This document shows positions 1-5,596 of a stretch of DNA of 5,893 bases, piece by piece. The stretch's first letter is position 1; each line of letters opens with the position of its first letter. Location of the stretch: NCBI GenBank assembly GCA_020216575.1, contig JAIUYC010000302.1:1-5893 (forward strand), written 5' to 3'. Under the pieces are notes generated by a model. The model was not told the DNA's origin and searched no databases. It saw nothing but the letters and a program-made list of their open reading frames with translations. The DNA comes from Coleofasciculus sp. S288. Lineage in GTDB: Bacteria > Cyanobacteriota > Cyanobacteriia > Cyanobacteriales > Coleofasciculaceae. A program made the translations under genes and the position numbers.

Positions 1-834
1 CTTCCCGCAGCAACTTACACTCAAAATGAAAGATCCTGGGGAGCAGTAACTACGTTTGCGATCGGGTTACTATTAACCAGTATCTTAGTTCTTTATTTAT
101 CGAGGTCAAGGGCAGAATTAGAGAGAACTAGAGAAATCAGTGAACTCAAACTCCGTTTTTTTTCGATGGCATCTCATGAATTTCGCACGCCCTTAAGTAC
201 GATTCTCATTTCTTCTCAATCCCTAGAGGCGAACATTTACGAATCCTCCGAAGAGCAGAAAATTAAAACGATTCAGCGGATTCAAGCAGCGGCGAAACGA
301 ATGATTCAGTTATTGAATGATAGCCTCACAATTACTAGAGCCGAAGCCGGGAAATTAGAGTTTGCTCCAGAGTTGATGAATCTAGAGCAATTCTGCCGCC
401 AGCTAATAGAAGAAGTTCAATTTGATAGCAATGCTAGGCATCAGATTACCTTGATCAGCCATAACGCAGATACTAAAGCGTACTTAGATAAAAAACTCTT
501 GCGATCGCTCCTCACCAATCTCCTCTCCAACGCCATCAAGTATTCTCCTCCAGACAGCGAGATTGATTTTATCCTACACTGTGACGCAAAAGAAGTGGGA
601 TTTAAAATTTGCGATCGGGGAATTGGCATTCCTCCGGAAGATCGAGAACGACTATTTGAGACGTTTCACCGAGGCAGTAATGTTGGGGATATTACAGGGA
701 CAGGACTCGGATTAGCGGTTGTCAAAACTTGCGTGGACTTACATGGAGGGCAGATTGCTGTAGAGAGTGAAATGGGAGTAGGGACTAGGTTTACGGTAAT
801 TTTACCTCACGAAGAAACAAGAGCGAGAGAATGA
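1..834 (+). CDS. Membrane sensor histidine kinase, 3' part (5' end outside window)
   Basis: The frame is open from base 1, giving 277 residues of the C-terminal part. Residues about 13-34 form one membrane helix (WGAVTTFAIGLLLTSILVLY), followed by a short charged linker (about 35-52) and the kinase core. The H-box is MASHEFRTPL with the phosphoacceptor His59. The N-box is LLTNLLSNAIKYS (Asn173, Asn177), the G1 box DRGIGI starts at 205, the F-box ERLFETF near 216, and the G2 box GTGLGL is at 233-238. All catalytic motifs look intact, so it should autophosphorylate. The sensor domain is missing; the ATG at 166 lies inside the H-box region and is not the start. The RSW-then-helix junction resembles what follows CHASE-type periplasmic sensors in cyanobacterial kinases, but that is inference. 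No regulator follows it; a terminator begins 20 bases after the stop. Confidence 0.95.
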   Translation, partial: LPAATYTQNERSWGAVTTFAIGLLLTSILVLYLSRSRAELERTREISELKLRFFSMASHEFRTPLSTILISSQSLEANIYESSEEQKIKTIQRIQAAAKRMIQLLNDSLTITRAEAGKLEFAPELMNLEQFCRQLIEEVQFDSNARHQITLISHNADTKAYLDKKLLRSLLTNLLSNAIKYSPPDSEIDFILHCDAKEVGFKICDRGIGIPPEDRERLFETFHRGSNVGDITGTGLGLAVVKTCVDLHGGQIAVESEMGVGTRFTVILPHEETRARE

Positions 835-853
835 GAGTAACTTGTAGTGATTT

Positions 854-880
854 AACCCGCGCAGGCGGGTTTTGTTTGTG
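854..880 (+). terminator. Intrinsic terminator of the histidine kinase gene
   Basis: A perfect 7-bp stem, AACCCGC (854-860) and GCGGGTT (865-871), closes a 4-base loop and runs into a T-rich tail (TTTTGTTTGTG). It starts 20 bases after the kinase stop codon. This suggests that the kinase is the last gene of its transcript. Confidence 0.65.
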
Positions 881-885
881 TAGAT

Positions 886-899
886 GCGGTTTTAACCGC
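886..899. repeat. Short inverted repeat GCGGTT-TT-AACCGC
   Basis: Six-base perfect arms (886-891 and 894-899) are separated by TT. It lies just past the kinase terminator and could act as a back-up hairpin or be a remnant of a small palindromic repeat. No T-tract follows on either strand. Confidence 0.4.
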
Positions 900-966
900 C
901 AAGCTAATCTTAAATTGACTAAAAGCCTCGACAATAGTAGGTTAACAGGTCGTTTATTGCATAAAT

Positions 967-1004
967 TTAGATCCCCCTAAATCCCCCTTAAAAAGGGGGA
1001 CTTT
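967..1004. repeat. 38-bp palindromic repeat, copy 1 (downstream of permease)
   Basis: This stretch is identical, base for base, to 2741-2778. It contains two TCCCCCT-type blocks and a hairpin with arms CCCCCTT (983-989) and AAGGGGG (993-999) around AAA. On the minus strand it lies 39 bases past the permease stop, where its hairpin could end the transcript or protect its 3' end. Repeats of this CCCCCTAAATCCCCCTT type are, from general knowledge, scattered widely between genes in filamentous cyanobacteria. Confidence 0.8.
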
Positions 1005-1042
1005 CAAGAGATTTACCCTCTTTTTGAATCTCGAATTGCTGA

Positions 1043-1852
1043 TCACTTCCCACTCCAATGAACAAATCGTTTCTCAATCAGTAGAAAAAGTACGTTAAGG
1101 ACGTAGCCCAAGATACCTGTAATCAAGATGGACGCATACATATCCTGGACATTCAAGATTTGTTGAGCGTCGATAATGCGCTTGCCTAACCCTTGCTCGG
1201 TGCCAATAAACATTTCGGCAACTATTACAATCACTAGAGCGATACTAATCCCACTTCGCAAACCGATAAATGTCTGGGGTAGACTTTCCCAAAGCAGCAC
1301 ATCTTTGAAGATTTGGAATTGATTCGCACCCATTACATTGGCGGCTAAAATTCGCGATCGCTTAGCGTTGATGACACCATAGGCACTATTAAATAAGATG
1401 AGTAACAGCGCACTGAAAGATGCGATCGCAACTTTTGAGCCATCACTTATGCCAAAAAAGAGGATGAACATGGGAATTAAGGCACTGGCTGGCGTGGAGC
1501 GAAAGAAATCAATCAAAAATTCCACACTGCGATAAACTTTCTCCGAACTTCCCAATGCCACTCCTAAAGGAACTCCCATAACTGCGGCAATCAGAAATGC
1601 TTGGAATGTTCTGATAACAGTGGCAATGAAATCAATCATCAGCGTTCCACTAAACAACGCGGAAATCAAGCTGTTTAATGTCGCTAGTGGAGTCGGTAAT
1701 AAAACAGGATTCACCCATCCGGATACAGCAATTAACCACCAGGTTGCAAATAATATAATAACCCCTACAAAGGGAAGGAGTTTATTAACAAGATTCGGGT
1801 AGTTACCCGTTGGATTTTTTAGAATTTGAAGAGACTTAACAGTTAAGTTCAT
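1043..1852 (-). CDS. ABC transporter permease, SsuC/TauC-like (BPD_transp_1)
   Basis: Inner-membrane subunit of an importer, 269 residues, close to the usual size for this family. About six membrane helices are visible (roughly 25-45, 76-100, 112-135, 141-161, 201-217, 242-261). The cytoplasmic EAA loop that docks on the ATPase is at about 170-192 (AANVMGANQF ... WESLP), with the conserved Gly and the final LP. PLLP-type N-terminal sequence (NPVLLPTP) fits the SsuC/TauC/NMT1-associated permeases. I chose the ATG at 1852 because it overlaps the ATPase stop as ATGA and has AGGAG eight bases upstream. The longer start at 1885 would add 11 polar residues and a 37-base overlap. It is translated after, and probably coupled to, the ATPase. 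The substrate cannot be read from the permease. Confidence 0.92.
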   Translation of the reverse strand: MNLTVKSLQILKNPTGNYPNLVNKLLPFVGVIILFATWWLIAVSGWVNPVLLPTPLATLNSLISALFSGTLMIDFIATVIRTFQAFLIAAVMGVPLGVALGSSEKVYRSVEFLIDFFRSTPASALIPMFILFFGISDGSKVAIASFSALLLILFNSAYGVINAKRSRILAANVMGANQFQIFKDVLLWESLPQTFIGLRSGISIALVIVIVAEMFIGTEQGLGKRIIDAQQILNVQDMYASILITGILGYVLNVLFLLIEKRFVHWSGK

Positions 1853-2640
1853 TTCCGCATCTCCTGACGAAAGACTTCTAGACAATAACGGCTAACCTCA
1901 ATAAATTCTGGGTCAGATAGAGTTTCTGGCATGCGAGGACGGGGAGCGTTAAAGTGAACAGCTTTGACTAAGCGAGTCGGGCGCTTACTTAATAAGAGAA
2001 TTAGGTCTGCCGAGTAAACGGCTTCTTCTAAATTGTGGACAACCATAAACATGGGGACTGATGTTGCCATAAAGATTTCTTGCAACTTTTGCCTCACGAA
2101 GAGGGTTGTTTCATAGTCAAGTGCTGAGAATGGCTCATCCAGAAATAACACTTCAGGATCAGCAACTAACGCTCTCAAAATTGACACTAATTGTTGTTGC
2201 CCACCAGAGAAGCTGTAGGGATAGCGTTTCAGGTCTAACTTAATATCAAATGTGGTAATTAGTCGCTCAACTCGCTGTTTGCATTCCCTTGCTGACACAC
2301 CTTTCACTTGTAAGGGATACGCGATATTATCAAAGGCACTGAGCCAGGGAAATAATGAGTCACGATAATTCTGAAACACGTAACCAATGCGGGCGCGACG
2401 AATGGGTTTGTTATTGATGAGTATGTTTCCGCGATCGCATGGCATCAACCCACTTACCATATTGAGTAAGGTAGACTTGCCACAGCCGTTCGGTCCAAAT
2501 ACAGAAACAATACTATTATTTGGCAAACTCAAGTTGAAGTTGTCGTACAAAACTTGTCCCCCAAAGGACTTACACAAACCCTCAACACTGATAAAAGCAT
2601 CTGCCTTTGTTATCGTCTGATTAGCACTAACTTCAAGCAT
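1849..2640 (-). CDS. ABC transporter ATP-binding protein, SsuB/TauB-like
   Basis: Cytoplasmic ATPase of the importer, 263 residues, normal for the nitrate/sulfonate/taurine-type family. All motifs are present: Walker A GPNGCGKST (49-57), Q-loop Gln90 in YVFQNYRDSLFPW, signature SFSGGQQQ (143-150), Walker B VLFLDEP (164-170) with catalytic Glu169, D-loop SALD (172-175) and H-loop His202 in VVHNLEEA. The LFPW after the Q-loop and the C-terminal PRPR segment are usual in SsuB/TauB/NrtD-like proteins. The second Q of the signature is followed by QQ rather than the more usual QRQ, a mild variation. The start at 2640 has GGAG six bases upstream (2647-2650). It follows the binding-protein gene after 239 bases and overlaps the permease gene by four. 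Confidence 0.95.
   Translation of the reverse strand: MLEVSANQTITKADAFISVEGLCKSFGGQVLYDNFNLSLPNNSIVSVFGPNGCGKSTLLNMVSGLMPCDRGNILINNKPIRRARIGYVFQNYRDSLFPWLSAFDNIAYPLQVKGVSARECKQRVERLITTFDIKLDLKRYPYSFSGGQQQLVSILRALVADPEVLFLDEPFSALDYETTLFVRQKLQEIFMATSVPMFMVVHNLEEAVYSADLILLLSKRPTRLVKAVHFNAPRPRMPETLSDPEFIEVSRYCLEVFRQEMRK
1861..1865 (-). promoter_or_regulatory. Ribosome binding site that fixes the permease start
   Basis: The minus strand reads AGGAG here, eight bases before the ATG at 1852-1850, inside the last codons of the ATPase gene. Together with the ATGA stop/start overlap this favours the 269-residue permease over the 280-residue version. Confidence 0.75.
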
Positions 2641-2740
2641 AGAACTCTCCCGTACTCCAAAATTTAAACCTCAAAATTGAGATTAGACCTCCATTAGCTG
2701 AGAGGATGTCTGAAAAGTCATAATCCAAACACTTAAATGA

Positions 2741-2778
2741 TTAGATCCCCCTAAATCCCCCTTAAAAAGGGGGACTTT
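2741..2778. repeat. 38-bp palindromic repeat, copy 2 (between binding protein and ATPase)
   Basis: Exact copy of 967-1004. Its hairpin arms are CCCCCTT (2757-2763) and AAGGGGG (2767-2773). It sits 101 bases past the binding-protein stop on the minus strand and 100 bases before the ATPase start. In an operon, a stable hairpin there can leave more message for the binding protein than for the membrane parts; that is inference. Confidence 0.8.
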
Positions 2779-2852
2779 GAGAAGATTCTCCCCGTGATGT
2801 TAATGGCAAAGCCTCGTCTGGCTTCCCCGGGAGAACAAAAAGCGCAGCAACA

Positions 2853-2866
2853 TCTGACTTCTGACT
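2853..2866. repeat. Two tandem AGTCAGA heptamers (minus strand)
   Basis: The plus strand reads TCTGACT twice without a gap. Short tandem heptamers between genes are typical of filamentous cyanobacteria. Two units are too few to suggest a function. Confidence 0.4.
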
Positions 2867-2879
2867 CCCCATTTCCAGA

Positions 2880-3896
2880 CTAGATTGCCTTGTAAAGAAG
2901 AGGTTCTACATTTAGTTTTTTCGTCATTACATTCTTCCCATGCAAGAAATCAAAGAACGATTGAAAATACTTCAGGTCATCCGGTTTAAACTCGTCATAC
3001 ATCGTATAGGCAGCTAAGGGAACTTTCTGAGTTAATTCGCCTTCGATCGCAGTATAACCTTCGAGATATTGACGAGCTTCGTCGGGGTCATTCCGAATAT
3101 CTTGAATGGCACGGCGGTACGCTTCAATGTAGGTTTTGGTTGCTTCTGGGTATTGCCCAATAAATTTGGTACTGAGGGCAGCAGAACCCCCGAACCAAGG
3201 AGCGAGGGGACTTCCTAGAATATATTTGGCAACAACACCGGATTCGAGAATTCGGGTAATTCCCTTCATCGTGCCGACGGTTCCTGTCGGTTCTAAGGTG
3301 TAAGCGGCATCAATTTGACCGGACTCAATGGCGGCGACGTGCTGTTTGATTTCTATTTGGATAATTTTGGGGTTGGCGATGCCATTCTTTTCTAAAATAC
3401 CTTCTGCGATCGCTTTATTTTGCGCTCCCGGTCCACTGGCAAATTTTTTCCCTCTCAAATCTGCCATTGTTTTAATTGGGCTATCCTTGGCAACAATGAC
3501 TTGTTCGAGGACATTCTTGGCATTGCTGGGATTGGACGCAAAAATCTGAAACAAACCGGGCGAGGTAATTTCAGCTAGTGCTAAAACTCCTGTTGCTACC
3601 CCATTACCTGTCCCATTCAACCGTTCAGCAATCAGGGCTTCTGCTACTTGGTTGGGCGAAGCAAACTTGACGGCTTCTACGTCTAAACCGACTTCCTTGA
3701 AATAGCCTTTCTCTACGGCAAGAAAAAGTGGCAATCCTGAGGCAACAGGCCAGAACCCTATTTGAATTTTTCCTGGATCTTTAGCATTCGAGTTCGTTGA
3801 AGTTCCGGCTTGAGGGGATTGAGCACAGCTATGAGCCACTGTGGTGATGATGGCACCAGCACTCAGTTGTAGAAATGTCCGTCTGCGAATTCTCAT
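2880..3896 (-). CDS. ABC transporter substrate-binding protein, NMT1/SsuA-like, with Tat-type signal
   Basis: Exported binding protein of the importer, 338 residues. The N-terminus has RRRTFLQ (4-10), a twin-arginine export motif, then a hydrophobic stretch (11-21) and AHSC with Cys24. This may be a lipoprotein anchor, but Ala at -3 and His at -2 depart from the usual lipobox. The mature domain (about 43-330) begins with IQIGFWPVASGLPLFLAVEKG and continues KGYFKEVGLDVE, the hallmark opening of the NMT1/THI5-like and SsuA families. ADLRGKKFASGPG (145-157) and YTLEPTGT (199-206) are further family features. Substrates in this family include alkanesulfonates, taurine, nitrate and thiamine precursors; nothing here decides among them. 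The start has GGAG seven bases upstream (3904-3907). It is the first gene of the importer unit. Confidence 0.93.
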   Translation of the reverse strand: MRIRRRTFLQLSAGAIITTVAHSCAQSPQAGTSTNSNAKDPGKIQIGFWPVASGLPLFLAVEKGYFKEVGLDVEAVKFASPNQVAEALIAERLNGTGNGVATGVLALAEITSPGLFQIFASNPSNAKNVLEQVIVAKDSPIKTMADLRGKKFASGPGAQNKAIAEGILEKNGIANPKIIQIEIKQHVAAIESGQIDAAYTLEPTGTVGTMKGITRILESGVVAKYILGSPLAPWFGGSAALSTKFIGQYPEATKTYIEAYRRAIQDIRNDPDEARQYLEGYTAIEGELTQKVPLAAYTMYDEFKPDDLKYFQSFFDFLHGKNVMTKKLNVEPLLYKAI

Positions 3897-4015
3897 GGTA
3901 GCTCTCCCAATAATCGGAGTAAACTGTAACTATGGCTACAGAAGTTTTTGATTAGTTTTCCTGAGAAACTTTCAGTTTTAGGAGTTAGTTTAGGAAAATA
4001 AATTACACGAAATAA

Positions 4016-4061
4016 GTGGAGAAATTGGGGGAGAAAATGTGGAAAAATCGGGGAGAGAAAG
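4016..4061. repeat. Imperfect 23-bp tandem duplication in a purine tract
   Basis: Two adjacent 23-base units (4016-4038 and 4039-4061) both start GTGGA, keep AAAT and a GGGG block, and match at 16 of 23 positions without gaps. The plus strand is almost all purine, so some similarity is cheap. It lies inside the likely 5' leader of the importer transcript. Confidence 0.35.
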
Positions 4062-4100
4062 ATAGTTGTTAATTCAGGAAAAATGTAGCGAGAGATGCAA

Positions 4101-4129
4101 ATTATTATAAAAAAAGGCATTATGGTCAA
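4101..4129 (-). promoter_or_regulatory. Candidate sigma-70 type promoter for the importer genes
   Basis: On the minus strand TTGACC (4129-4124) is followed after 17 bases by AATAAT (4106-4101); an overlapping TATAAT lies at a 14-base spacing (4109-4104). This would give a leader of about 200 bases before the binding-protein ATG. It is the best -35/-10 pair I could find upstream, but AT-rich DNA yields such matches easily. Confidence 0.35.
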
Positions 4130-4157
4130 TCCGCTACGATTGTCCGATTTTTGAAAA

Positions 4158-4191
4158 AACCACAGAGACACAGAGTTCGCAGAGGAGAGAA
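4158..4191. repeat. CACAGAGA-type dispersed repeat fragment
   Basis: CACAGAGA and CACAGAG stand in tandem (4161-4175), followed by a purine-rich CGCAGAGGAGAGA. Sequences reading CCACAGAGACACAGAG are, from general knowledge, frequent between genes in cyanobacteria and some other phyla. No coding role is apparent. Confidence 0.45.
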
Positions 4192-4244
4192 CATGAAGTG
4201 AATTAAACGATAAAAAGGGTTATAGATGCGGATTTGGTATTAGA

Positions 4245-4310
4245 TGTAGGGGCGGGTTTAGATAAATTGTCTGTGGGATGAATAATTTGCTGGTCAAACC
4301 CGCCCCTACA
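4245..4310. mobile_element. MITE-like element, 66 bp with 15-bp perfect terminal inverted repeats
   Basis: TGTAGGGGCGGGTTT (4245-4259) and AAACCCGCCCCTACA (4296-4310) are perfect 15-base inverted repeats around a 36-base centre. The element has no coding capacity. Arms of this kind recur in filamentous cyanobacterial genomes as small non-autonomous elements. I see no clear target-site duplication (AGA before, AGA after: GA/AGA-like but too short to rely on). It lies 55 bases past the regulator stop, so as RNA it would form a strong hairpin at the 3' end of that message, without a T-tract. Confidence 0.6.
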
Positions 4311-4365
4311 AGAATTTGCCAACACCATCATTAATTTCCGGTGATTGACAGCGTAGCCATTTAAT

Positions 4366-5040
4366 TCAAGGTTCTTTAAGCCGATATCCCAAACCGTAAA
4401 CTGTTTCAATCCAATCTTCCGGAGCGCCTGCTGTTCTGAGTTTGGAACGCAAACTTTTGATGTAACTTTTGACGGTTTGTTCTTCTGGTGGTTCTTGCCA
4501 CGACCAACCGTGTTCAATCATAGCAGCACGACTTAAGACGCGCCGACCGTTACGCAATAGTAATTCTAAGATGGTAAATTCTTTGGGGGTTAAACGTAGG
4601 GGACGGTTGTCATAGCTCACTTCATACGTACTGGGATTGAGACGCAAACTTCCCCACTGCAAAATGGGTGCTGAACCTGCACTCCCTCGCCGCAACAAGG
4701 CTCGAATTTGCGCTAATAATTCTTGTAAGTTGAAGGGTTTGACGATATAGGCATCGGCTCCGGCATCTAAGCCTGTTATTTTATCGCTGCTGGTGTCGCG
4801 AGCGGTTAGCATCAGAATGGGTAAGTAATAGCCTCGCGATCGCATTCTCTGGCAGAGACTCACACCGTCTAGTTTGGGCAGCGTGATGTCGAGTAAGGTT
4901 AAGTCGTAAGCATTGGTTTTGACGTGTTCCCAACCCACTTCCCCATCTTTGGCAACATCCACCACGTAGCGACAGGCGATGAGCGCCTCGCTTAAGGATT
5001 CTGCCAACTGGGCATCATCTTCAACAAGCAGGATTCGCAT
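4366..5040 (-). CDS. OmpR/PhoB-family response regulator transcription factor
   Basis: Cytoplasmic two-component regulator, 224 residues, the normal length. Receiver domain (1 to about 117): acidic pair Glu7/Asp8-Asp9 in LLVEDD, phosphoacceptor Asp51 in LLDITLP, Thr79 in LTARD, and Lys101 in VKPF. A short linker leads to the winged-helix DNA-binding domain (about 127-222), with the LTPKEFTILELLL core, the recognition-helix segment EEQTVKSYIKSLRSKLR and the closing VYGLGYRL hairpin. All phosphorylation residues are present. I chose the ATG at 5040 because MRILLVEDD is the standard start of the family. The frame runs 84 codons further upstream, but that part is unlike any receiver protein and is partly repeat DNA. 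No Shine-Dalgarno sequence precedes 5040, which is not rare in cyanobacteria. No histidine kinase adjoins it, so its partner and targets are unknown. Confidence 0.95.
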   Translation of the reverse strand: MRILLVEDDAQLAESLSEALIACRYVVDVAKDGEVGWEHVKTNAYDLTLLDITLPKLDGVSLCQRMRSRGYYLPILMLTARDTSSDKITGLDAGADAYIVKPFNLQELLAQIRALLRRGSAGSAPILQWGSLRLNPSTYEVSYDNRPLRLTPKEFTILELLLRNGRRVLSRAAMIEHGWSWQEPPEEQTVKSYIKSLRSKLRTAGAPEDWIETVYGLGYRLKEP

Positions 5041-5245
5041 CTTGCTGAGAATTTTGAGAAGGGGTGCTAGGACGAGAGTTGCACGGTCGTAAGAGATACA
5101 ATTTTCGCGCTTGGGGAGGGGAGCGGTTGTATGGGTAGATACAGTTCGGTGATGGGTTGATGGGTTGCGATCGCGTTTGGGTATCATTCCAAAAATAAAA
5201 CCTGTGCAGACGCCTTCCATACTCCACACACAAAAATTCTCTAGG

Positions 5246-5311
5246 GGCGTTAGCGAAGCGGTAGCGTGAAGCGAAGCTATAGCGAGGAACAAGCGTCGGA
5301 ACGAGCGTCAG
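5246..5311. repeat. Degenerate GCGTTAGCGAAGCGG-type low-complexity repeat
   Basis: The tract repeats short variants of TAGCGAAGC, GTAGCG, GAAGCGAAGC, TAGCGAGG and the near-duplicate pair AAGCGTCGGAACG / GAGCGTC. Such GCGTTAGCGAAGCG repeats are spread through filamentous cyanobacterial genomes. Translation in the regulator frame gives the spurious LAIASLHATASLTPL stretch. Confidence 0.6.
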
Positions 5312-5329
5312 CATTTGGGCGATTATCTA

Positions 5330-5343
5330 TGAGGTAGTCCTCA
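5330..5343. repeat. Small dyad TGAGG-TAGT-CCTCA
   Basis: Five-base arms surround a four-base centre, between the small protein gene and the repeat tract. It could be a weak hairpin downstream of the minus-strand small gene (38 bases past its stop) or a binding site. A TATATAT stretch lies just to its right. Weak evidence. Confidence 0.25.
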
Positions 5344-5380
5344 ATATATATCTCCAAATCTACGCCCTGTTGGCGGGTAA

Positions 5381-5527
5381 CTATTCGCCAGATTCTTCAG
5401 GTTGTTCGGAGCTTTTTTTGCGATCGCGCCTTACCCGCTCAATTACCCAATCCAGCACAGTGTCAGCGACTCGTTCAGTTGCCCACGTCACTAAAGCAGC
5501 GATAATCAACATTTCGATTGGTTCCAT
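5381..5527 (-). CDS. Small hypothetical protein, 48 residues, amphipathic helix with charged tail
   Basis: An ATG at 5527 with GAGGT seven bases upstream opens a 48-codon frame ending in TAG. The protein starts MEPIEMLIIAALVTWATERV, so residues about 5-15 are hydrophobic. It continues as a predicted amphipathic helix with Trp15 and Trp27 up to about 33, then a basic patch RVRRDRKK (31-38) and an acidic end EQPEESGE. I do not recognise a family. It is too short and weakly hydrophobic to be a sure membrane protein, but a membrane-lying or helix-pairing peptide is plausible. The competing plus-strand frame over the same DNA needs a TTG start and lacks a ribosome binding site. The gene diverges from the HTH/STAND-type gene at 5693, with 165 bases between the two start codons. 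Confidence 0.6.
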   Translation of the reverse strand: MEPIEMLIIAALVTWATERVADTVLDWVIERVRRDRKKSSEQPEESGE

Positions 5528-5533
5528 AAAATT

Positions 5534-5538
5534 ACCTC
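5534..5538 (-). promoter_or_regulatory. Ribosome binding site of the 48-residue small gene
   Basis: The minus strand reads GAGGT, with seven bases between GAGG and the ATG at 5527. It is the main support for translation of this small frame. Confidence 0.55.
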
Positions 5539-5596
5539 AACGTCCGACTCTTATAAAGTCACTGAAATCAAGACTGGACAAGGGTTACGGCAAGTA

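Larger units (their letters stand above)
2641..2879. other. Intergenic spacer between binding-protein and ATPase genes
   Basis: No gene is supported here. In the minus direction the spacer holds, in order, two tandem AGTCAGA heptamers (2853-2866), the 38-bp palindromic repeat (2741-2778), and a small dyad CTCAA-AA-TTGAG (2670-2681) shortly before the ATPase ribosome binding site. I see no confident promoter for the ATPase, so the downstream genes are probably expressed by read-through past the hairpin. Confidence 0.5.
3897..4365. other. Gene-free region between importer and response regulator
   Basis: I see no supportable gene in these 469 bases. The importer half (3897-4150) is AT-rich and holds the probable leader and promoter of the binding-protein gene plus a purine-rich imperfect tandem duplication. 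The regulator half (4150-4365) holds a CACAGAGA-type repeat and a 66-base inverted-repeat element. Open frames crossing it have low-complexity translations rich in F, I, S and P. Confidence 0.55.
5041..5380. other. Repeat-rich gene-free region upstream of the response regulator
   Basis: I see no supported gene in these 340 bases. They contain an 8-base direct repeat GATGGGTT x2 (5151-5166), one HIP1 site (5167-5174), a degenerate GCGAAGC/TAGCG repeat tract (5246-5311) and a small dyad TGAGG-TAGT-CCTCA (5330-5343). The promoter of the regulator must lie here or further right, but no convincing -35/-10 pair stands out. Confidence 0.5.

Noticed and set aside
835..1042. Possible small genes or RNA between kinase and permease
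   Set aside because: I found only a terminator, a short inverted repeat and the 38-bp repeat; no frame with a start and ribosome binding site, and no tRNA-like fold.
1885..1885. Upstream ATG as the permease start
   Set aside because: It adds 11 polar residues and a 37-base overlap with the ATPase gene, whereas the ATG at 1852 has AGGAG at eight bases and a classic ATGA overlap.
3961..3966. CTGAGA, a core piece of the thiamine pyrophosphate riboswitch, in the importer leader
   Set aside because: It is on the wrong strand for the importer message, and the other conserved riboswitch segments are absent.
3893..4171. Minus-strand 92-codon frame that ends in an ATGA overlap with the binding-protein start
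   Set aside because: The overlap looks operon-like, but the translation is low-complexity (rich in F, I, L, P, S), starts in the CACAGAGA repeat, has no ribosome binding site and runs through the likely promoter and leader.
4203..4517. Minus-strand 104-codon frame over the regulator 3' end and the MITE-like element
   Set aside because: It is an out-of-frame shadow of the regulator DNA-binding domain that continues through repeat DNA.
5021..5314. Minus-strand 97-codon frame overlapping the regulator start
   Set aside because: It begins inside the GCGAAGC repeat tract and overlaps the true regulator in another frame.
5277..5357. Minus-strand frame after the small gene reading EIYIEDYLIDNRPN, ending inside the repeat tract
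   Set aside because: It looks protein-like for about 20 residues and might be a gene remnant cut by the repeat, but it has only a TTG start, 26 codons and no recognisable family.
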